Positions 9,673 to 20,564 are shown, counted from the first letter of the stretch. The stretch: 64,000 bases of DNA from an uncultured Porphyromonadaceae bacterium (GCA_947177635.1 CAMWVQ010000005.1:1-64000), one strand, 5' to 3'. The notes: a model not told the origin generated them from the letters alone. Translations and numbers: made by a program.

Positions 9673-10236
9673 ATGAAATACCTCATAGTAGGCCTGGGCA
9701 ACATCGGGCCGGAATATGTCGGCACTCGCCACAACATCGGATTCCACATCGCCGACCATCTTGCCGAGAGCCTCAACCTCAGCTTCTCGACCGAACGTTA
9801 CGGCGACGTGGCCCGCGGACGACTCAAGAACAAACAGGTGGTGATAATCAAGCCTTCCACCTACATGAACCTCTCGGGAAACGCCGTGCGCTACTGGAAG
9901 GAGAAGGAGAAAATCGAGAACGACCACATCCTCGTGCTGGTTGACGACATCGCCCTACCCTTCGGAGCAATCCGAATCAAGCCGTCAGGAAGCGACGCCG
10001 GCCACAACGGCCTGAAGAACATCGCCCAGATGCTCGGCTCGCAGGCATATCCGCGCCTCCGCTTCGGGGTAGGCAACGACTTCCCGCGCGGATGCCAGAT
10101 AGATTACGTACTCGGCCATTTCACCCTCGACCAGCGGCAGCAGTTGCCCGTCAGGACTGACATCGCCGTGGACGCCATCAAGACCTATGTGCTCGCCGGG
10201 CTGCAGACGGCCATGTGTGACTTCAACAACAAATAA
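9673..10236 (+). CDS. pth: Peptidyl-tRNA hydrolase
   Basis: MKYLIVGLGNIGPEYVGTRHNIGF...PSTYMNLSGNAV...HNGLKNI. Confidence 0.97.
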   Translation: MKYLIVGLGNIGPEYVGTRHNIGFHIADHLAESLNLSFSTERYGDVARGRLKNKQVVIIKPSTYMNLSGNAVRYWKEKEKIENDHILVLVDDIALPFGAIRIKPSGSDAGHNGLKNIAQMLGSQAYPRLRFGVGNDFPRGCQIDYVLGHFTLDQRQQLPVRTDIAVDAIKTYVLAGLQTAMCDFNNK

Positions 10237-10247
10237 CCCCGCCGGCA

Positions 10248-10718
10248 ATGAAAAGCGAAGTAAGAATAGACAAATGGCTGTGGGCGATGAGGATATTCAA
10301 GACCCGCACCGTCGCCACCGACTCCTGCAAGAAAGGGAGAGTGGCCATCTCCACCCCCTCGGGAGAGGTCGTGGCCAAGCCATCGCGCATGATCCATGTC
10401 GGCGATGTGATACTCGTCAGGAAGCCGCCTGTCACCTACTCGTTCAAGGTGCTGGCCCTTACCGAGAACCGCCTTGGAGCGAAGCTCGTGCCGGAATACC
10501 TGGAGAATGTCACCCCCAAGGAGCAATACGACCTCCTCGATGTCATCCGCATCTCAGGATTCATAGACCGCCGGAAAGGGCTCGGACGTCCGACCAAACG
10601 CGAAGGACGCGAACTGGCCCGTTTCACCGACGACATCTACACCGGCCCCTCCTCGCAGCCATGGCAGGCCGAGGATGGCTGGGACTTCGATTTCGACGAG
10701 GAGGATTTCAACGACTGA
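10248..10718 (+). CDS. hslR: S4-domain RNA-binding heat-shock protein (Hsp15 family)
   Basis: VRIDKWLWAMRIFKTRTVATDSCKKGRV S4 domain and FIDRRKGLGRPTKREGR. Confidence 0.85.
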   Translation: MKSEVRIDKWLWAMRIFKTRTVATDSCKKGRVAISTPSGEVVAKPSRMIHVGDVILVRKPPVTYSFKVLALTENRLGAKLVPEYLENVTPKEQYDLLDVIRISGFIDRRKGLGRPTKREGRELARFTDDIYTGPSSQPWQAEDGWDFDFDEEDFND

Positions 10719-10747
10719 TCTGACACGCAACCTCAAGGCTCACAAAG

Positions 10748-11425
10748 ATGGAAGTAATCTACGAAGACAATCACCTCATCGTGGTCAACAAGGCCCCCGG
10801 GGAAATAGTGCAGGGAGACAAGACCGGCGACGAGCCTCTTGTCGAGACCCTCAAACGATGGATAAAGGAGAAATACGCCAAACCGGGCAATGTGTTTTGC
10901 GGGGTTGTCCACCGCCTTGACCGTCCGGTGGGCGGACTGGTGGTTTTCGCCAAGACCTCCAAAGCCCTCTCGCGTCTAAACGAGATGTTCCGCGACGGGC
11001 AAGTGCACAAGACCTACTGGGCACTCTCCCGCAATCTCCCCCCTCAGCCTGAAGGGGAACTCAAGGGCTACATCAAGACCATCGAGAAGACCAACAAGTC
11101 GCTCTACTCCCTTACCCCGAAGGATGGCTACAAGGAGGCACGGCTGCGCTACCGCCTGCTCGGCTCGATGGAACGTTACCACCTCATCGAAGTCGAGCTG
11201 CTCACCGGCCGCAAGCACCAGATACGGGTGCAGCTCGCATCGATAGGATGCACAATCAAGGGTGACCTGAAATATGGCGACAAGCGCTCGAACCCCGACG
11301 GCTCCATATCCCTTATGGCCCGCCACATTTCCTTCACCCATCCTGTAAACAAGGAGAAAATATCACTCACAGCCCCCCTTCCCGACGACCCTCTGTGGCA
11401 AGCCGCCGGGGAGGTGGCTAAGTAG
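10748..11425 (+). CDS. RluA-family pseudouridine synthase
   Basis: VVHRLDRPVGGLVVFAKTSKALSRL catalytic HRLD motif; LLTGRKHQIRVQLA. Confidence 0.92.
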   Translation: MEVIYEDNHLIVVNKAPGEIVQGDKTGDEPLVETLKRWIKEKYAKPGNVFCGVVHRLDRPVGGLVVFAKTSKALSRLNEMFRDGQVHKTYWALSRNLPPQPEGELKGYIKTIEKTNKSLYSLTPKDGYKEARLRYRLLGSMERYHLIEVELLTGRKHQIRVQLASIGCTIKGDLKYGDKRSNPDGSISLMARHISFTHPVNKEKISLTAPLPDDPLWQAAGEVAK

Positions 11426-11444
11426 AATCCCACCTGCCGTTCAT

Positions 11445-12425
11445 ATGAAGAAAGAAGACCTCAGAATAGTATTCCTCGGAACCCCCGAATTTGCAGTAGA
11501 GAGCCTTGACCTCCTGGTCAGGGAGGGGTTCAACATCGTCGGAGTGGTCACTATGCCCGACAAACCCGCCGGCCGCGGCCACCGTATGTTCGAGTCTCCC
11601 GTCAAACTCTACGCCAAAGAGCACGGCCTGAAACTGATGCAGCCCGTGAAACTCAAAGACCCGGAATTCGTGAGCGAACTGCAGAGCCTTGACGCCGACC
11701 TGTTCATCGTCATCGCGTTCAGGATGCTCCCAGAAGTGGTCTGGCAGATGCCCCGCCTGGGAACTTTCAACCTCCACGCCGCGTTACTGCCCCGATACCG
11801 TGGTGCGGCTCCCATCAACTGGGCGGTCATCAACGGCGACACGGAGACCGGCGTCACCACCTTCTTCCTCAAGCATGAAATCGACACCGGCGACATCATA
11901 TCGCAGGAGCGGGTGGAGATACTCCCGACAGACAATGTCGGGGATGTCCATGACAAGCTGATGCACCTTGGGGCCACGCTGACCCTCGACACTGTCAACC
12001 ACATCCTGAAAGGAGACCTCGTCACCATCCCGCAGGACAAACTGCTCACGGAGGGGGCCGAGACTTCGCTGGCTCCCAAGATTTTCAAGGAGACATGCCA
12101 CATAGACTGGACACTCCCCGCAGTGAGAGTGCACAATCTTGTCAGGGGACTTTCTCCCTATCCCTGCGCGTGGACCGAACTGTATGACGCCACCGACAAC
12201 GAGGGCGGAGCCATCTACAACCTGAAGGTTCTTGAAACGCGAGTGACAGACGGTGATGGCTCAGCCACCCCCGGATGCGTCATCAGCCGCGACGGTGGCC
12301 TGATTGTGGCCTGCGGCGAAGGAGCCATCGAGATACTGCGCCTCCAGCCTGCCGGGAAGAAAGCGATGACCGCGGCTGAGTTTCTGCGCGGAGCGCGAAT
12401 GCCCAAATCAACTGTCGCCCGCTGA
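11445..12425 (+). CDS. fmt: Methionyl-tRNA formyltransferase
   Basis: IVFLGTPEFAVESLDLLV, NLHAALLPRYRGAAPINWAVINGDTETGVT. Confidence 0.96.
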   Translation: MKKEDLRIVFLGTPEFAVESLDLLVREGFNIVGVVTMPDKPAGRGHRMFESPVKLYAKEHGLKLMQPVKLKDPEFVSELQSLDADLFIVIAFRMLPEVVWQMPRLGTFNLHAALLPRYRGAAPINWAVINGDTETGVTTFFLKHEIDTGDIISQERVEILPTDNVGDVHDKLMHLGATLTLDTVNHILKGDLVTIPQDKLLTEGAETSLAPKIFKETCHIDWTLPAVRVHNLVRGLSPYPCAWTELYDATDNEGGAIYNLKVLETRVTDGDGSATPGCVISRDGGLIVACGEGAIEILRLQPAGKKAMTAAEFLRGARMPKSTVAR

Positions 12426-13799
12426 CTCCTCCCCCTCGCTGAAAGCCCCGAGGTCGTTGTTGTCGGGCTGGCGTGACGGCTGAATCAACAGACGTAATGA
12501 GGTGGAGTAGTTGAAATAAGCCCATATCCAGTTGACCAGCACCGTGATTTTGTTTCGCATACCCAGTATGGAGATGAGATGGATGAACATCCAGACCATC
12601 CAGGCCGGGAAACCGTGGAACCGGAAATGTTTCAGGTCAACAACCGCCCTGTTACGTCCCACCGTAGCCATCGAGCCCTTGTCATTGTAGCTGAAAGCCC
12701 TCACCCGTGAAGCCTTTCCTGCGGTCAAGGCATTCAGGTTGGCGGCGAGCCGCTTCCCCTGCTGCAACGCGACCTGCGCCAGCTGGGGATGCCCAGTGGG
12801 GAAAGCCGGGTCGCCCGACACAATGGCGATGTCGCCCAACGCGTAGACATCCTCAAGCCCCTCGACACGGCAATAAGCGTCAGTCTTTAGCCTTCCGCCG
12901 TGTCCGACAAAGGGGGGAACCGCAACAGTCGGTTTCCCCTCCCCGGCATCGGACATCCACCTGAATGGAGTAGCCGTCACCCCCGCCGTCCATATCACCA
13001 TCGACGCGGGAAGCACGGAGCCGTCGGCAAGCACTACCCGGTTCCGGTCAGGCAGATACTCCTTCATATTGGCTCCGAGCCTGATGTTCACCATCAGCGA
13101 CTCCAGTGATTTCCTGGCCGCCGCCGAGGCATCCTCCGACATAGTGCGCAACAGCCGGTCTGACCCCTCCACGATGGTTATCGACATCTCATCCTGGGAT
13201 ATGAGTGGATATTCTCGCGGAAGCACATACCGTTTCATCTCCCCTATCGCCCCGGCTATCTCGACCCCGGTAGGGCCACCCCCAATCACCACGAAGTCAA
13301 GCAGACGGCGGCGTTCGTCTGAGGTGGGCGCGATGGACGCCCGTTCCAGCAGGGCGAGTATGTCGTTCCTGCATCTCAGGGCCTCAGAAGTCGACTTCAT
13401 TGTGTAGACACTGTCAGCCAACTCCGGCATGTTGAAGAAGTTGTTGGTGGTGCCGGCCGCCACCACAAGGATGTCATATGGAATCACCTCCAGAGGTGTA
13501 ACCACGCGACGCCCGGCAGTGTCAATCTCCTCCACCGCCCCCATGCTGAAACGAACACGGCCACCGTGGCGTTTGCGCAGCTCCCGCCGTAACGGGAAAC
13601 AGATGCTCGCCGGATCAAGTCCCGAAGAGGCCACCTGATAGAAAAGTGGCGGGAAACTATGGTAATTGTTGCGGTCGACCAACGTTACATCGAACGCCGA
13701 CAAATCAAGGCGCTTCACGAAATTAAGACCGGCGAAACCTCCGCCGATCACCACAACCCTCTTTCTGCGGGTTCCGAATTCATTGTCAGGCAGGCTCAT
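12408..13799 (-). CDS. NAD(P)/FAD-dependent oxidoreductase (type II NADH dehydrogenase-like)
   Basis: VVVIGGGFAGLNFVKRL, FVVIGGGPTGVEIAGAIGEM, DVYALGDIA; C-terminal membrane segment. Confidence 0.9.
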   Translation of the reverse strand: MSLPDNEFGTRRKRVVVIGGGFAGLNFVKRLDLSAFDVTLVDRNNYHSFPPLFYQVASSGLDPASICFPLRRELRKRHGGRVRFSMGAVEEIDTAGRRVVTPLEVIPYDILVVAAGTTNNFFNMPELADSVYTMKSTSEALRCRNDILALLERASIAPTSDERRRLLDFVVIGGGPTGVEIAGAIGEMKRYVLPREYPLISQDEMSITIVEGSDRLLRTMSEDASAAARKSLESLMVNIRLGANMKEYLPDRNRVVLADGSVLPASMVIWTAGVTATPFRWMSDAGEGKPTVAVPPFVGHGGRLKTDAYCRVEGLEDVYALGDIAIVSGDPAFPTGHPQLAQVALQQGKRLAANLNALTAGKASRVRAFSYNDKGSMATVGRNRAVVDLKHFRFHGFPAWMVWMFIHLISILGMRNKITVLVNWIWAYFNYSTSLRLLIQPSRQPDNNDLGAFSEGEESAGDS

Positions 13800-13913
13800 A
13801 ATGGTTCTGTATGTATAAGGAATATCATCCCTTGGTTCGATAAATAGTTTTAGAATCTAACATTCGGCACCCCGGATGTGTTTTCAGAAAAAATTAGTAA
13901 CTTTGCAACACAT

Positions 13914-14486
13914 ATGCTTAAATTCCTGGGCAACATAATACAGCTTGTCTTCTCCCCACAGAAAGGATGGGAAGACCTTGACGAAGATGACTACCGCAGC
14001 GACGGACGCCGTGGCAGGATTGACATACGCAGACTCTACACCCGTTGTTTCCTCCCGCTAATCGCGATATGCTCCGCCACATCTTTCACCCGCATGCTGT
14101 TTGACGGGGGGCCCGATTTCCTTGGCGCGCTCCAGATGGCCATCATAGAGTTCTTCTCCCTTTTCCTCTCCTACCACCTGGCCGTGTATGTCTTCTCCTG
14201 GGGGATGCCCAAGATAATGGAGGGGAATCACGACCACAGGCGCGACGCGATAATGGTGCTTTACTGCATCTCGGTCATCTCGCTGATATTCCTCCTGGGA
14301 AACATCATAAAAGTGAAGCTCGCCCTGATACAGTTCCTCCCCTTCTATGTCATATTCATAATCTGGAAAGGGGCAGACTTCATCGGTGTGCCGCAGAGAA
14401 ACATCGGCCAGTTCATGCTGATGGCCTCGGCCTCTGTCCTGGGGGCAGTCTACGGCCTCAGCTTCCTTTTCGACAAACTGATGTAA
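13914..14486 (+). CDS. Yip1-like integral membrane protein of unknown function
   Basis: Multi-TM protein (MLKFLGNIIQLVFSPQKGWEDLDEDD...); start at 13914 follows TAACTTTG at 13898-13905. Confidence 0.6.
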   Translation: MLKFLGNIIQLVFSPQKGWEDLDEDDYRSDGRRGRIDIRRLYTRCFLPLIAICSATSFTRMLFDGGPDFLGALQMAIIEFFSLFLSYHLAVYVFSWGMPKIMEGNHDHRRDAIMVLYCISVISLIFLLGNIIKVKLALIQFLPFYVIFIIWKGADFIGVPQRNIGQFMLMASASVLGAVYGLSFLFDKLM

Positions 14487-14517
14487 GACATCACTCCAAC
14501 CCTGATTACCATCTCCT

Positions 14518-14970
14518 ATGAAATTCAAGGAAGTCAACATAAAAAACCGCCGCGCGACATTCGATTACGCCATCGGCGACACCTTCACCGCCGGAATCGT
14601 GCTGACCGGAACGGAAATAAAGTCGATACGCCTGGGGAAAGCCTCCCTGGTCGACACCTTCTGTTACGTCAACAACGGTGAGGTCTGGGTGAAGAACATG
14701 TACATAGCCGAGTATTTCTACGGCACATACAACAACCACACCGAACGCCGCGACCGCAAACTGCTGCTCAACAAAAAGGAAATCCGACAGATTGAAAAGA
14801 ACGGCAAAGAGAGCGGCTTCACCATCGTGCCACTGCGCCTCTACATAAATGACCGGGGCTACGCGAAACTCGTCATAGGCATAGGCCGAGGTAAAAAAGA
14901 GTATGACAAGCGCCAGTCTATAAAGGAACGCGAAGACAACCGTTCAATGGCCCGTTTCTTCCAGAAATAA
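14518..14970 (+). CDS. smpB: SsrA-binding protein
   Basis: [50 protein letters not shown]. Confidence 0.95.
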   Translation: MKFKEVNIKNRRATFDYAIGDTFTAGIVLTGTEIKSIRLGKASLVDTFCYVNNGEVWVKNMYIAEYFYGTYNNHTERRDRKLLLNKKEIRQIEKNGKESGFTIVPLRLYINDRGYAKLVIGIGRGKKEYDKRQSIKEREDNRSMARFFQK

Positions 14971-16235
14971 TGGAATTCAACCAGGAATATCTTGATTTCG
15001 TGAGGGAAAACGCCGGGGCTGACCCGGCGACACTCAGGTTGCGGCTCCACAAGGATTCCCGTCCCTGGATTCCGATGGCGATAAACAACATAGCGGCTCT
15101 GAAAAAGAGCCGTAAGTTCAGACTCGCCGAGGATGCCGACCTCACCCCGAGAGTGATTCCTCTTGAAGTCTCGGCCCAGCAGGCCACATCGGCCCGCGTC
15201 GCCCTGCTCCACGCCAACCTCGCCGGCAACGCCACCACTGTGCTTGATATGACTTTCGGGCTTGGGATGGACGCCCGCCTCCTCGCGATGGATTCCGGCA
15301 GGAGAATCATCGGCTTCGACCTCAGGGAGGAGCTGGCGGCGGCGGCCAAAGTCAACTTCGCAGACTTCCCGAATGTCGAAGTGCGCCTTGGCGACTCAGT
15401 CGCTTTCCTTGAAAATTACCGGGGAGAACCGTTCGACCTCATATTCATCGACCCGGCCCGCAGAGGCAAAGAGGGTGAACGCCTTTACAACCTACACGAC
15501 TGCCAGCCCGACCTGATAGAGATATTGCCATTGATACGGCGCAACTCACGCAGGCTGATGGCCAAGCTTTCGCCAATGCTCGATGTCTCGCAGACCCTCC
15601 GCGACCTTCCTGGAATCACCTCCCTGCATATCGTGGAGGAAGGGAACGAATGCAAGGAATTGCTCGCAATCGTGGATTTCGAGAAAGAGGCTGCTGTGCC
15701 TGAAATCGTAATCGACAGATTCGCCAGAGGGGAGTTCCGCCGGTTCTCATTCACCATACCGGAGGAGCGCGACATCCTTTCATACCCATGGCCCGGAAAC
15801 TCAGGGCGGCTGCTCGACCGTATGCCCCGCCCCGGGGAATACCTGCTTGAGCCCTCGGCCGCCACAATGAAAGCCGCCCCTTTCAACCTGCTTTCACAGC
15901 GCTTCGCCACACCGATGCTGCATCCGAACACCCATCTTTATGTATCCCCGGCCAATGGCGACGGTGCCATTCCGGCCAATGCGGAGGATTTCCCGGGCAA
16001 CACCTATCTCATCGAACAGGCCCTCCCCCTAACATCCTCCAACCTCAAGATGATAGCCCGCAATGTCGGCAAGGCAGAAATAGCAGTGCGCAACCTCAAG
16101 GGATTCACATCCGATGGGTTGCGCAAACGTCTGAAGACAAAACCGGGCGGTGACTTAAAGCTTTACGCCGTCACCATAGCCGCCGGAGGCGGTGACACCC
16201 AAGCCCTGCTCCTGGTAAGACCAACGGGCAAGTGA
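14970..16235 (+). CDS. Class I SAM-dependent methyltransferase with THUMP-like domain (PG_1098-like)
   Basis: VLDMTFGLGMDARLLA, DLIFIDPARRG; C-terminal THUMP-like part (NVGKAEIAVRNLKGFTSDGLRKRLK). Confidence 0.8.
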   Translation: MEFNQEYLDFVRENAGADPATLRLRLHKDSRPWIPMAINNIAALKKSRKFRLAEDADLTPRVIPLEVSAQQATSARVALLHANLAGNATTVLDMTFGLGMDARLLAMDSGRRIIGFDLREELAAAAKVNFADFPNVEVRLGDSVAFLENYRGEPFDLIFIDPARRGKEGERLYNLHDCQPDLIEILPLIRRNSRRLMAKLSPMLDVSQTLRDLPGITSLHIVEEGNECKELLAIVDFEKEAAVPEIVIDRFARGEFRRFSFTIPEERDILSYPWPGNSGRLLDRMPRPGEYLLEPSAATMKAAPFNLLSQRFATPMLHPNTHLYVSPANGDGAIPANAEDFPGNTYLIEQALPLTSSNLKMIARNVGKAEIAVRNLKGFTSDGLRKRLKTKPGGDLKLYAVTIAAGGGDTQALLLVRPTGK

Positions 16236-17441
16236 CGCCAGCGTGAGAGCATATTCGAGCCTGGCGGCGTTATATTCGCGGGCGGCGTCAACAAAGTAGC
16301 TTGTCTCCTGCAGGTATTCAAGCAGGGTTATTTCCCCACCCTCAAGCGCCATCTTGAGCAGACGGACATTGTTGGTGTTCTCAACCGCCGGGCCAAGCAT
16401 GGCAAGCTGACGTTCGAGCATATGCGCGCGACGGCAATCGGCATTCGCAGAGGCCACCATCTCCCGGAGCTTCATCTCATTGCCCAGCATCTCCGCCATA
16501 CCCTCAGCAGTTACCGCGTCAAGCGAAGAACCCCGCGAGAACACCGGCAAAGTCAGCCCTGCCGACAGACCGTTGAAATGCGTGCCCTCCTCATAGGCGT
16601 GGACATACCCCAATGTCAGCTTAGGGAACCGTTCCTTCGATGCGAGATTAATCTTTTCCAAGGCTACCTTCTCCCGGGCTTCCATCACACGGTACTGCGG
16701 AGAATTGCGCACCACAGGCTCCATTATCCCCTCATCCAGACTACACCCGTGGCCCGCCACAGGCAGCTGGTACATCGGATAGTCTGTCAGTGAGTCAAGC
16801 CAATCCTGCTTGATTTCGCCACCCGAGAGGGCTACAATCTCAGCCGTAAGGGCCGCGACATTTCCCTGCGCCTCATCATCTGCCGCCGAAGCCCGAGCAT
16901 GCTCGATTTTTATTTTGTTGAGGTCGAGGATGGAGACCTCACCCTTCTCCCAGGCGCGGGTGTAGGCTGCAGTCAGGGAGTCGAGATTCTCGTGGATTTC
17001 CTGGAGCATCATCAGCTCGCGGCGCGCACCGACAAGGGAGATAAGTTTCTGCTCAGCCTCATACATGGCCTCCGCCCCGACCGCCATACGCTGCGCGATG
17101 TCAAGGGAGTCGATAGCCCTGACCACACGCCGTGTGGCTCCCATCCTGCGGAAATCAGGCAGCTCCTGGCTGACGCCGGCGGACCACCGGCCTTGTTCAC
17201 CGGCCGACGATGGCCAGAGATATTCAAATTCCACTTCAGGGTCAGAAGGCACCACTTCCGCCTTCAGGCTTGATTTCTCGGCGATGAGCGACGCGCTCTC
17301 GGCTTGTCCGGCACTGATACTTGACGCAAGGCGCGAAGCGATATGCGCGAAGTCAGGTTCGGCGCCATACACCGCTCCCGTGGCGGCGATGGCCATTACT
17401 CCGGCGAAAATCAGTTTTATGCGGTCAGTCAATGAGTTCAT
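16155..17441 (-). CDS. TolC family outer-membrane efflux protein
   Basis: Heptad-rich SLTAAYTRAWEKGEVSILDLNKIKIEHA...EYLQETSYFVDAAREYNAARLEYALTLASL; start MNSLTDRIKLIFAGVMAIAATGAVYG. Confidence 0.88.
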   Translation of the reverse strand: MNSLTDRIKLIFAGVMAIAATGAVYGAEPDFAHIASRLASSISAGQAESASLIAEKSSLKAEVVPSDPEVEFEYLWPSSAGEQGRWSAGVSQELPDFRRMGATRRVVRAIDSLDIAQRMAVGAEAMYEAEQKLISLVGARRELMMLQEIHENLDSLTAAYTRAWEKGEVSILDLNKIKIEHARASAADDEAQGNVAALTAEIVALSGGEIKQDWLDSLTDYPMYQLPVAGHGCSLDEGIMEPVVRNSPQYRVMEAREKVALEKINLASKERFPKLTLGYVHAYEEGTHFNGLSAGLTLPVFSRGSSLDAVTAEGMAEMLGNEMKLREMVASANADCRRAHMLERQLAMLGPAVENTNNVRLLKMALEGGEITLLEYLQETSYFVDAAREYNAARLEYALTLASLARWSYQEQGLGVTASGGYGDGVKL

Positions 17442-20400
17442 TTTCTGTAATTTTTGTTGTTTGGACGGCAAAGTTACGATTTTTCTTCCGGTTTATGAAA
17501 CGGTAGAGTATCGGCACCACGAATATATTCAACGCCGTAGAGGAAATCAGGCCTCCGAGAATCACAATCGCGAGCGGACTCTGTATCTCGTTTCCCGGCT
17601 CATTACCCCGGAGGGCAAGCGGAATCAGGGCAAGCGCAGAGGTCAGGGCCGTCATCACGATAGGGGTAAGGCGGTCAGCCGAGCCTACCGCGATACGCTC
17701 CTCAAGCCCCATCCCCTCGTCGCGGAGATGATTGTAACGCGAGATGAGCAACATGCCGTTGCGGGTCGATATTCCCAGCAAGGATATGAAACCGATGATG
17801 GCAGGGATGTTAAGCTCCCCCCCGGTAATCACAAGAATCAGCACTCCCCCTATCATCGCCAGCGGCATGTTTATCAGTATGACGAGCGACTCGCGGAAAT
17901 CACGGAATTCACCGTACAGGAGCATCAGGATTATGGCCAGTGCCAGCAGCGAAGTAAGGGCGAGGGTGCGCGAAGCTGCCGCCTCACTCTCAAACTGCCC
18001 GCTGTAACGTATATGGTAGCCCTGGGGCATCTCCACATTGGCCGACACCTTGTCGCTGATTTCGTTGACCACCCCGCGGAGGTCGCGGCCATCCACATTG
18101 GCCGACACCACAAGGCGACGCACCGCATTCTCGCGGTTGATGGTGTTTGGCCCGCTCACCGACCTTATGTCGGCGAGATTGCCCAGCGGCACCTTCCCTT
18201 CGCGTGTGTCGACAGGCATCCGGCGCAGCCCCTCGACAGAAACATCTGCCGGGGTCTCGAATCTTACTGTCAGCGGAGCCGGGTAGCCATCCTCATACAC
18301 CTGCGACACCTGTTTCCCTGCCATGGCAACATCGACGAACTCCGAGAACCGGTTCATCGCCACCCCGTAACGGGCAAGCATCTCACGGCGCGGCACAATC
18401 TCGATCTGGGGCCGCTCAATCTGCTGTTCGATGTTCACATCAACAACACCGCCGACACCCTTGACAACTTCGCTCACCGACTGACCTATGGCGTAAAGAC
18501 GGTTGAGGTCGGCACCGAAAATCTTGATGGCAATCTGCGCCTCCGTGCCTGAAAGCATGGCGTCGATACGGTGGGAAATCGGCTGACCGATCTCAATGCT
18601 CGCCCCGGGAATCACCGAGAGCTTCTCGCGCAACTCGGCCACCATCTCGCGGCGTCCCCGACCGTCAAGCCTGTAAGGAGCCTCGATTTCCGACACATTC
18701 ACTCCGAGGGAGTGCTCGTCAAGCTCGGCACGTCCGGTCTTGCGGGCCACCGTGCTCACCTCCGGCACCGACAGGATTATCTCCTCGGCCATACGACCGA
18801 TACGGTCACTCTCCTCCAGGGATATGCCCGGTAGTGTGGAGACATTTATGGTCAGCGAGCCTTCGTTGAAGTTCGGAAGGAAGCTCCTTCCAAGATTGAA
18901 AAACAGTATCAGCGACACCACGAACAGCACGCCGACCGAACCGGTCACCATCGCCGGACGCCGCATGCACCAGGCGAGGGATTTCCCATAAGAGCGTTTC
19001 ATCGCAGCAGCCACACGGGGTTCTTTCCCCAGCGCGTCATCCTCCTTGCGGCTTCCGAGCAGGTATGAGCAAAGCACCGGAGTGAGTGTGAGGGCGACAA
19101 CGGTTGATGCCGCCAGCGCGACGATAAACGCCACCCCGAGGGGGATGAGCATGCGCCCCTCCATCCCCGACAGGAAGAAGAGGGGGAGGAAACTGGCGAT
19201 TATGATGAGGGAGGAATTGAAAATAGGCTTCCTCACCTCCTTTGACGCGTCATAGACCACCTGCACCACGCTGCGCCGCCGCGACTCGGGCAATGCCCGG
19301 TTCTCGCGCAGACGTTTGTAGACATTCTCCACATCAACAATAGCGTCATCTACCAGCGAACCGATGGCGATGGCGATGCCGCCAAGACTCATAGTGTTTA
19401 TTGTCACACCCATGGCCCGGAGGATGATTACTGATATGATTATCGACAACGGCAACGCCACAAGCGACACCAATGTCGTGCGCAGGTTCATCAGGAAGAG
19501 AAACAGGACGATTATCACCATCAATGCCCCTTCGAGCAACGAGGCCTGGAGATTGCTGATAGAGTTTGAGATGAATTCCGACTGGCGGAAGATGTCGGCA
19601 GACACGGTGACATCAGGCGGCAGGCTCTTTTTAAGTTCCTCAATCTGTCGGTCAAGCTCTTCGGTAAGCCCGATGGTGCCGGTGTCGGGCTGCTTCGTGA
19701 TTGTCAGTATCACCGACTCGCGTCCCTTGACGGAAGCGGTGCCGATACGGGGCAGCTTACCCCCGAACCTGACTGTGGCGACATCACCGAGCCTCAGGTT
19801 GCGGCCTGACTCGGAAGGGATGGCCAGGGCGGCCACCTCTTCAGGGGAGGCGGAGTTGACCGCCCCCTTGACAAGGTATTCATTGCCGTGGGCATACATC
19901 ACACTCCCCGTGGCGTTGTCGTTGCTCCCTTCAAGAGCCTCAAGCACCTCGGCGAGAGTGACACCGAGGAATTTCATCTTATCGGGGGAGAGAAGCACCT
20001 GCATCTCCCTCTCCTCACCGCCGATTACCGACACCTGCGCCACACCAGGGGTGGCAAGCAGCTGGCGCGTCACCTGACGGTCTACCATATTGCGCAGGTC
20101 AAGCACCGAAGTGGAGTCGGGTGTAAGGCCTATTATCATTATCTCCCCCAGAATGGACGACTGCGGCCCCATAACCGGTGTGCCGACCCCCGGCGGGAGG
20201 GTTTCCCCGACGGTGGCGAGACGTTCGGCCACAGTCTGACGAGCGTGGTATATGTCGGTGCCCCAGTCAAATTCCACCCACACCACCGAGAAGCCCGTGG
20301 AGCTTGACGAACGTGTGCGCCTGACCCCGTTAGAGCCTGTCATAGCGGTCTCCACCGGGAACGTCACAAGTTTCTCAACCTCCTCCGGGGCCAGGCCCGG

Positions 20401-20559
20401 GGCCTCGGTCATGACAACCACGGTCGGGGCGTTGAGGTCGGGGAATATATCAATCTCGGAGCGGGTAAGCACCACGCATCCGGCTATGGTGATAACGGCG
20501 GCAAGCACCAGTATCACCACTCTGTTGAGCAATGAGAATCTGATTATGCGGTCAAGCAT
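17425..20559 (-). CDS. CusA/CzcA-type heavy-metal efflux RND transporter
   Basis: 1044 aa; MLDRIIRFSLLNRVVILVLAAV, GGIAIAIGSLVDDAIVDVENVYKRL, ISLLGISTRNGMLLISRY. Confidence 0.95.
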   Translation of the reverse strand: MLDRIIRFSLLNRVVILVLAAVITIAGCVVLTRSEIDIFPDLNAPTVVVMTEAPGLAPEEVEKLVTFPVETAMTGSNGVRRTRSSSSTGFSVVWVEFDWGTDIYHARQTVAERLATVGETLPPGVGTPVMGPQSSILGEIMIIGLTPDSTSVLDLRNMVDRQVTRQLLATPGVAQVSVIGGEEREMQVLLSPDKMKFLGVTLAEVLEALEGSNDNATGSVMYAHGNEYLVKGAVNSASPEEVAALAIPSESGRNLRLGDVATVRFGGKLPRIGTASVKGRESVILTITKQPDTGTIGLTEELDRQIEELKKSLPPDVTVSADIFRQSEFISNSISNLQASLLEGALMVIIVLFLFLMNLRTTLVSLVALPLSIIISVIILRAMGVTINTMSLGGIAIAIGSLVDDAIVDVENVYKRLRENRALPESRRRSVVQVVYDASKEVRKPIFNSSLIIIASFLPLFFLSGMEGRMLIPLGVAFIVALAASTVVALTLTPVLCSYLLGSRKEDDALGKEPRVAAAMKRSYGKSLAWCMRRPAMVTGSVGVLFVVSLILFFNLGRSFLPNFNEGSLTINVSTLPGISLEESDRIGRMAEEIILSVPEVSTVARKTGRAELDEHSLGVNVSEIEAPYRLDGRGRREMVAELREKLSVIPGASIEIGQPISHRIDAMLSGTEAQIAIKIFGADLNRLYAIGQSVSEVVKGVGGVVDVNIEQQIERPQIEIVPRREMLARYGVAMNRFSEFVDVAMAGKQVSQVYEDGYPAPLTVRFETPADVSVEGLRRMPVDTREGKVPLGNLADIRSVSGPNTINRENAVRRLVVSANVDGRDLRGVVNEISDKVSANVEMPQGYHIRYSGQFESEAAASRTLALTSLLALAIILMLLYGEFRDFRESLVILINMPLAMIGGVLILVITGGELNIPAIIGFISLLGISTRNGMLLISRYNHLRDEGMGLEERIAVGSADRLTPIVMTALTSALALIPLALRGNEPGNEIQSPLAIVILGGLISSTALNIFVVPILYRFINRKKNRNFAVQTTKITENELID

Positions 20560-20564
20560 AAGTT

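Noticed and set aside
12408-12425. 18-bp overlap between fmt and the NDH-2-like gene
   Set aside because: Short convergent overlaps of this size are common and not informative by themselves.
17065-18552. 495-aa + strand ORF
   Set aside because: Antisense to the TolC/CusA-like genes; low-complexity, no recognisable domain.
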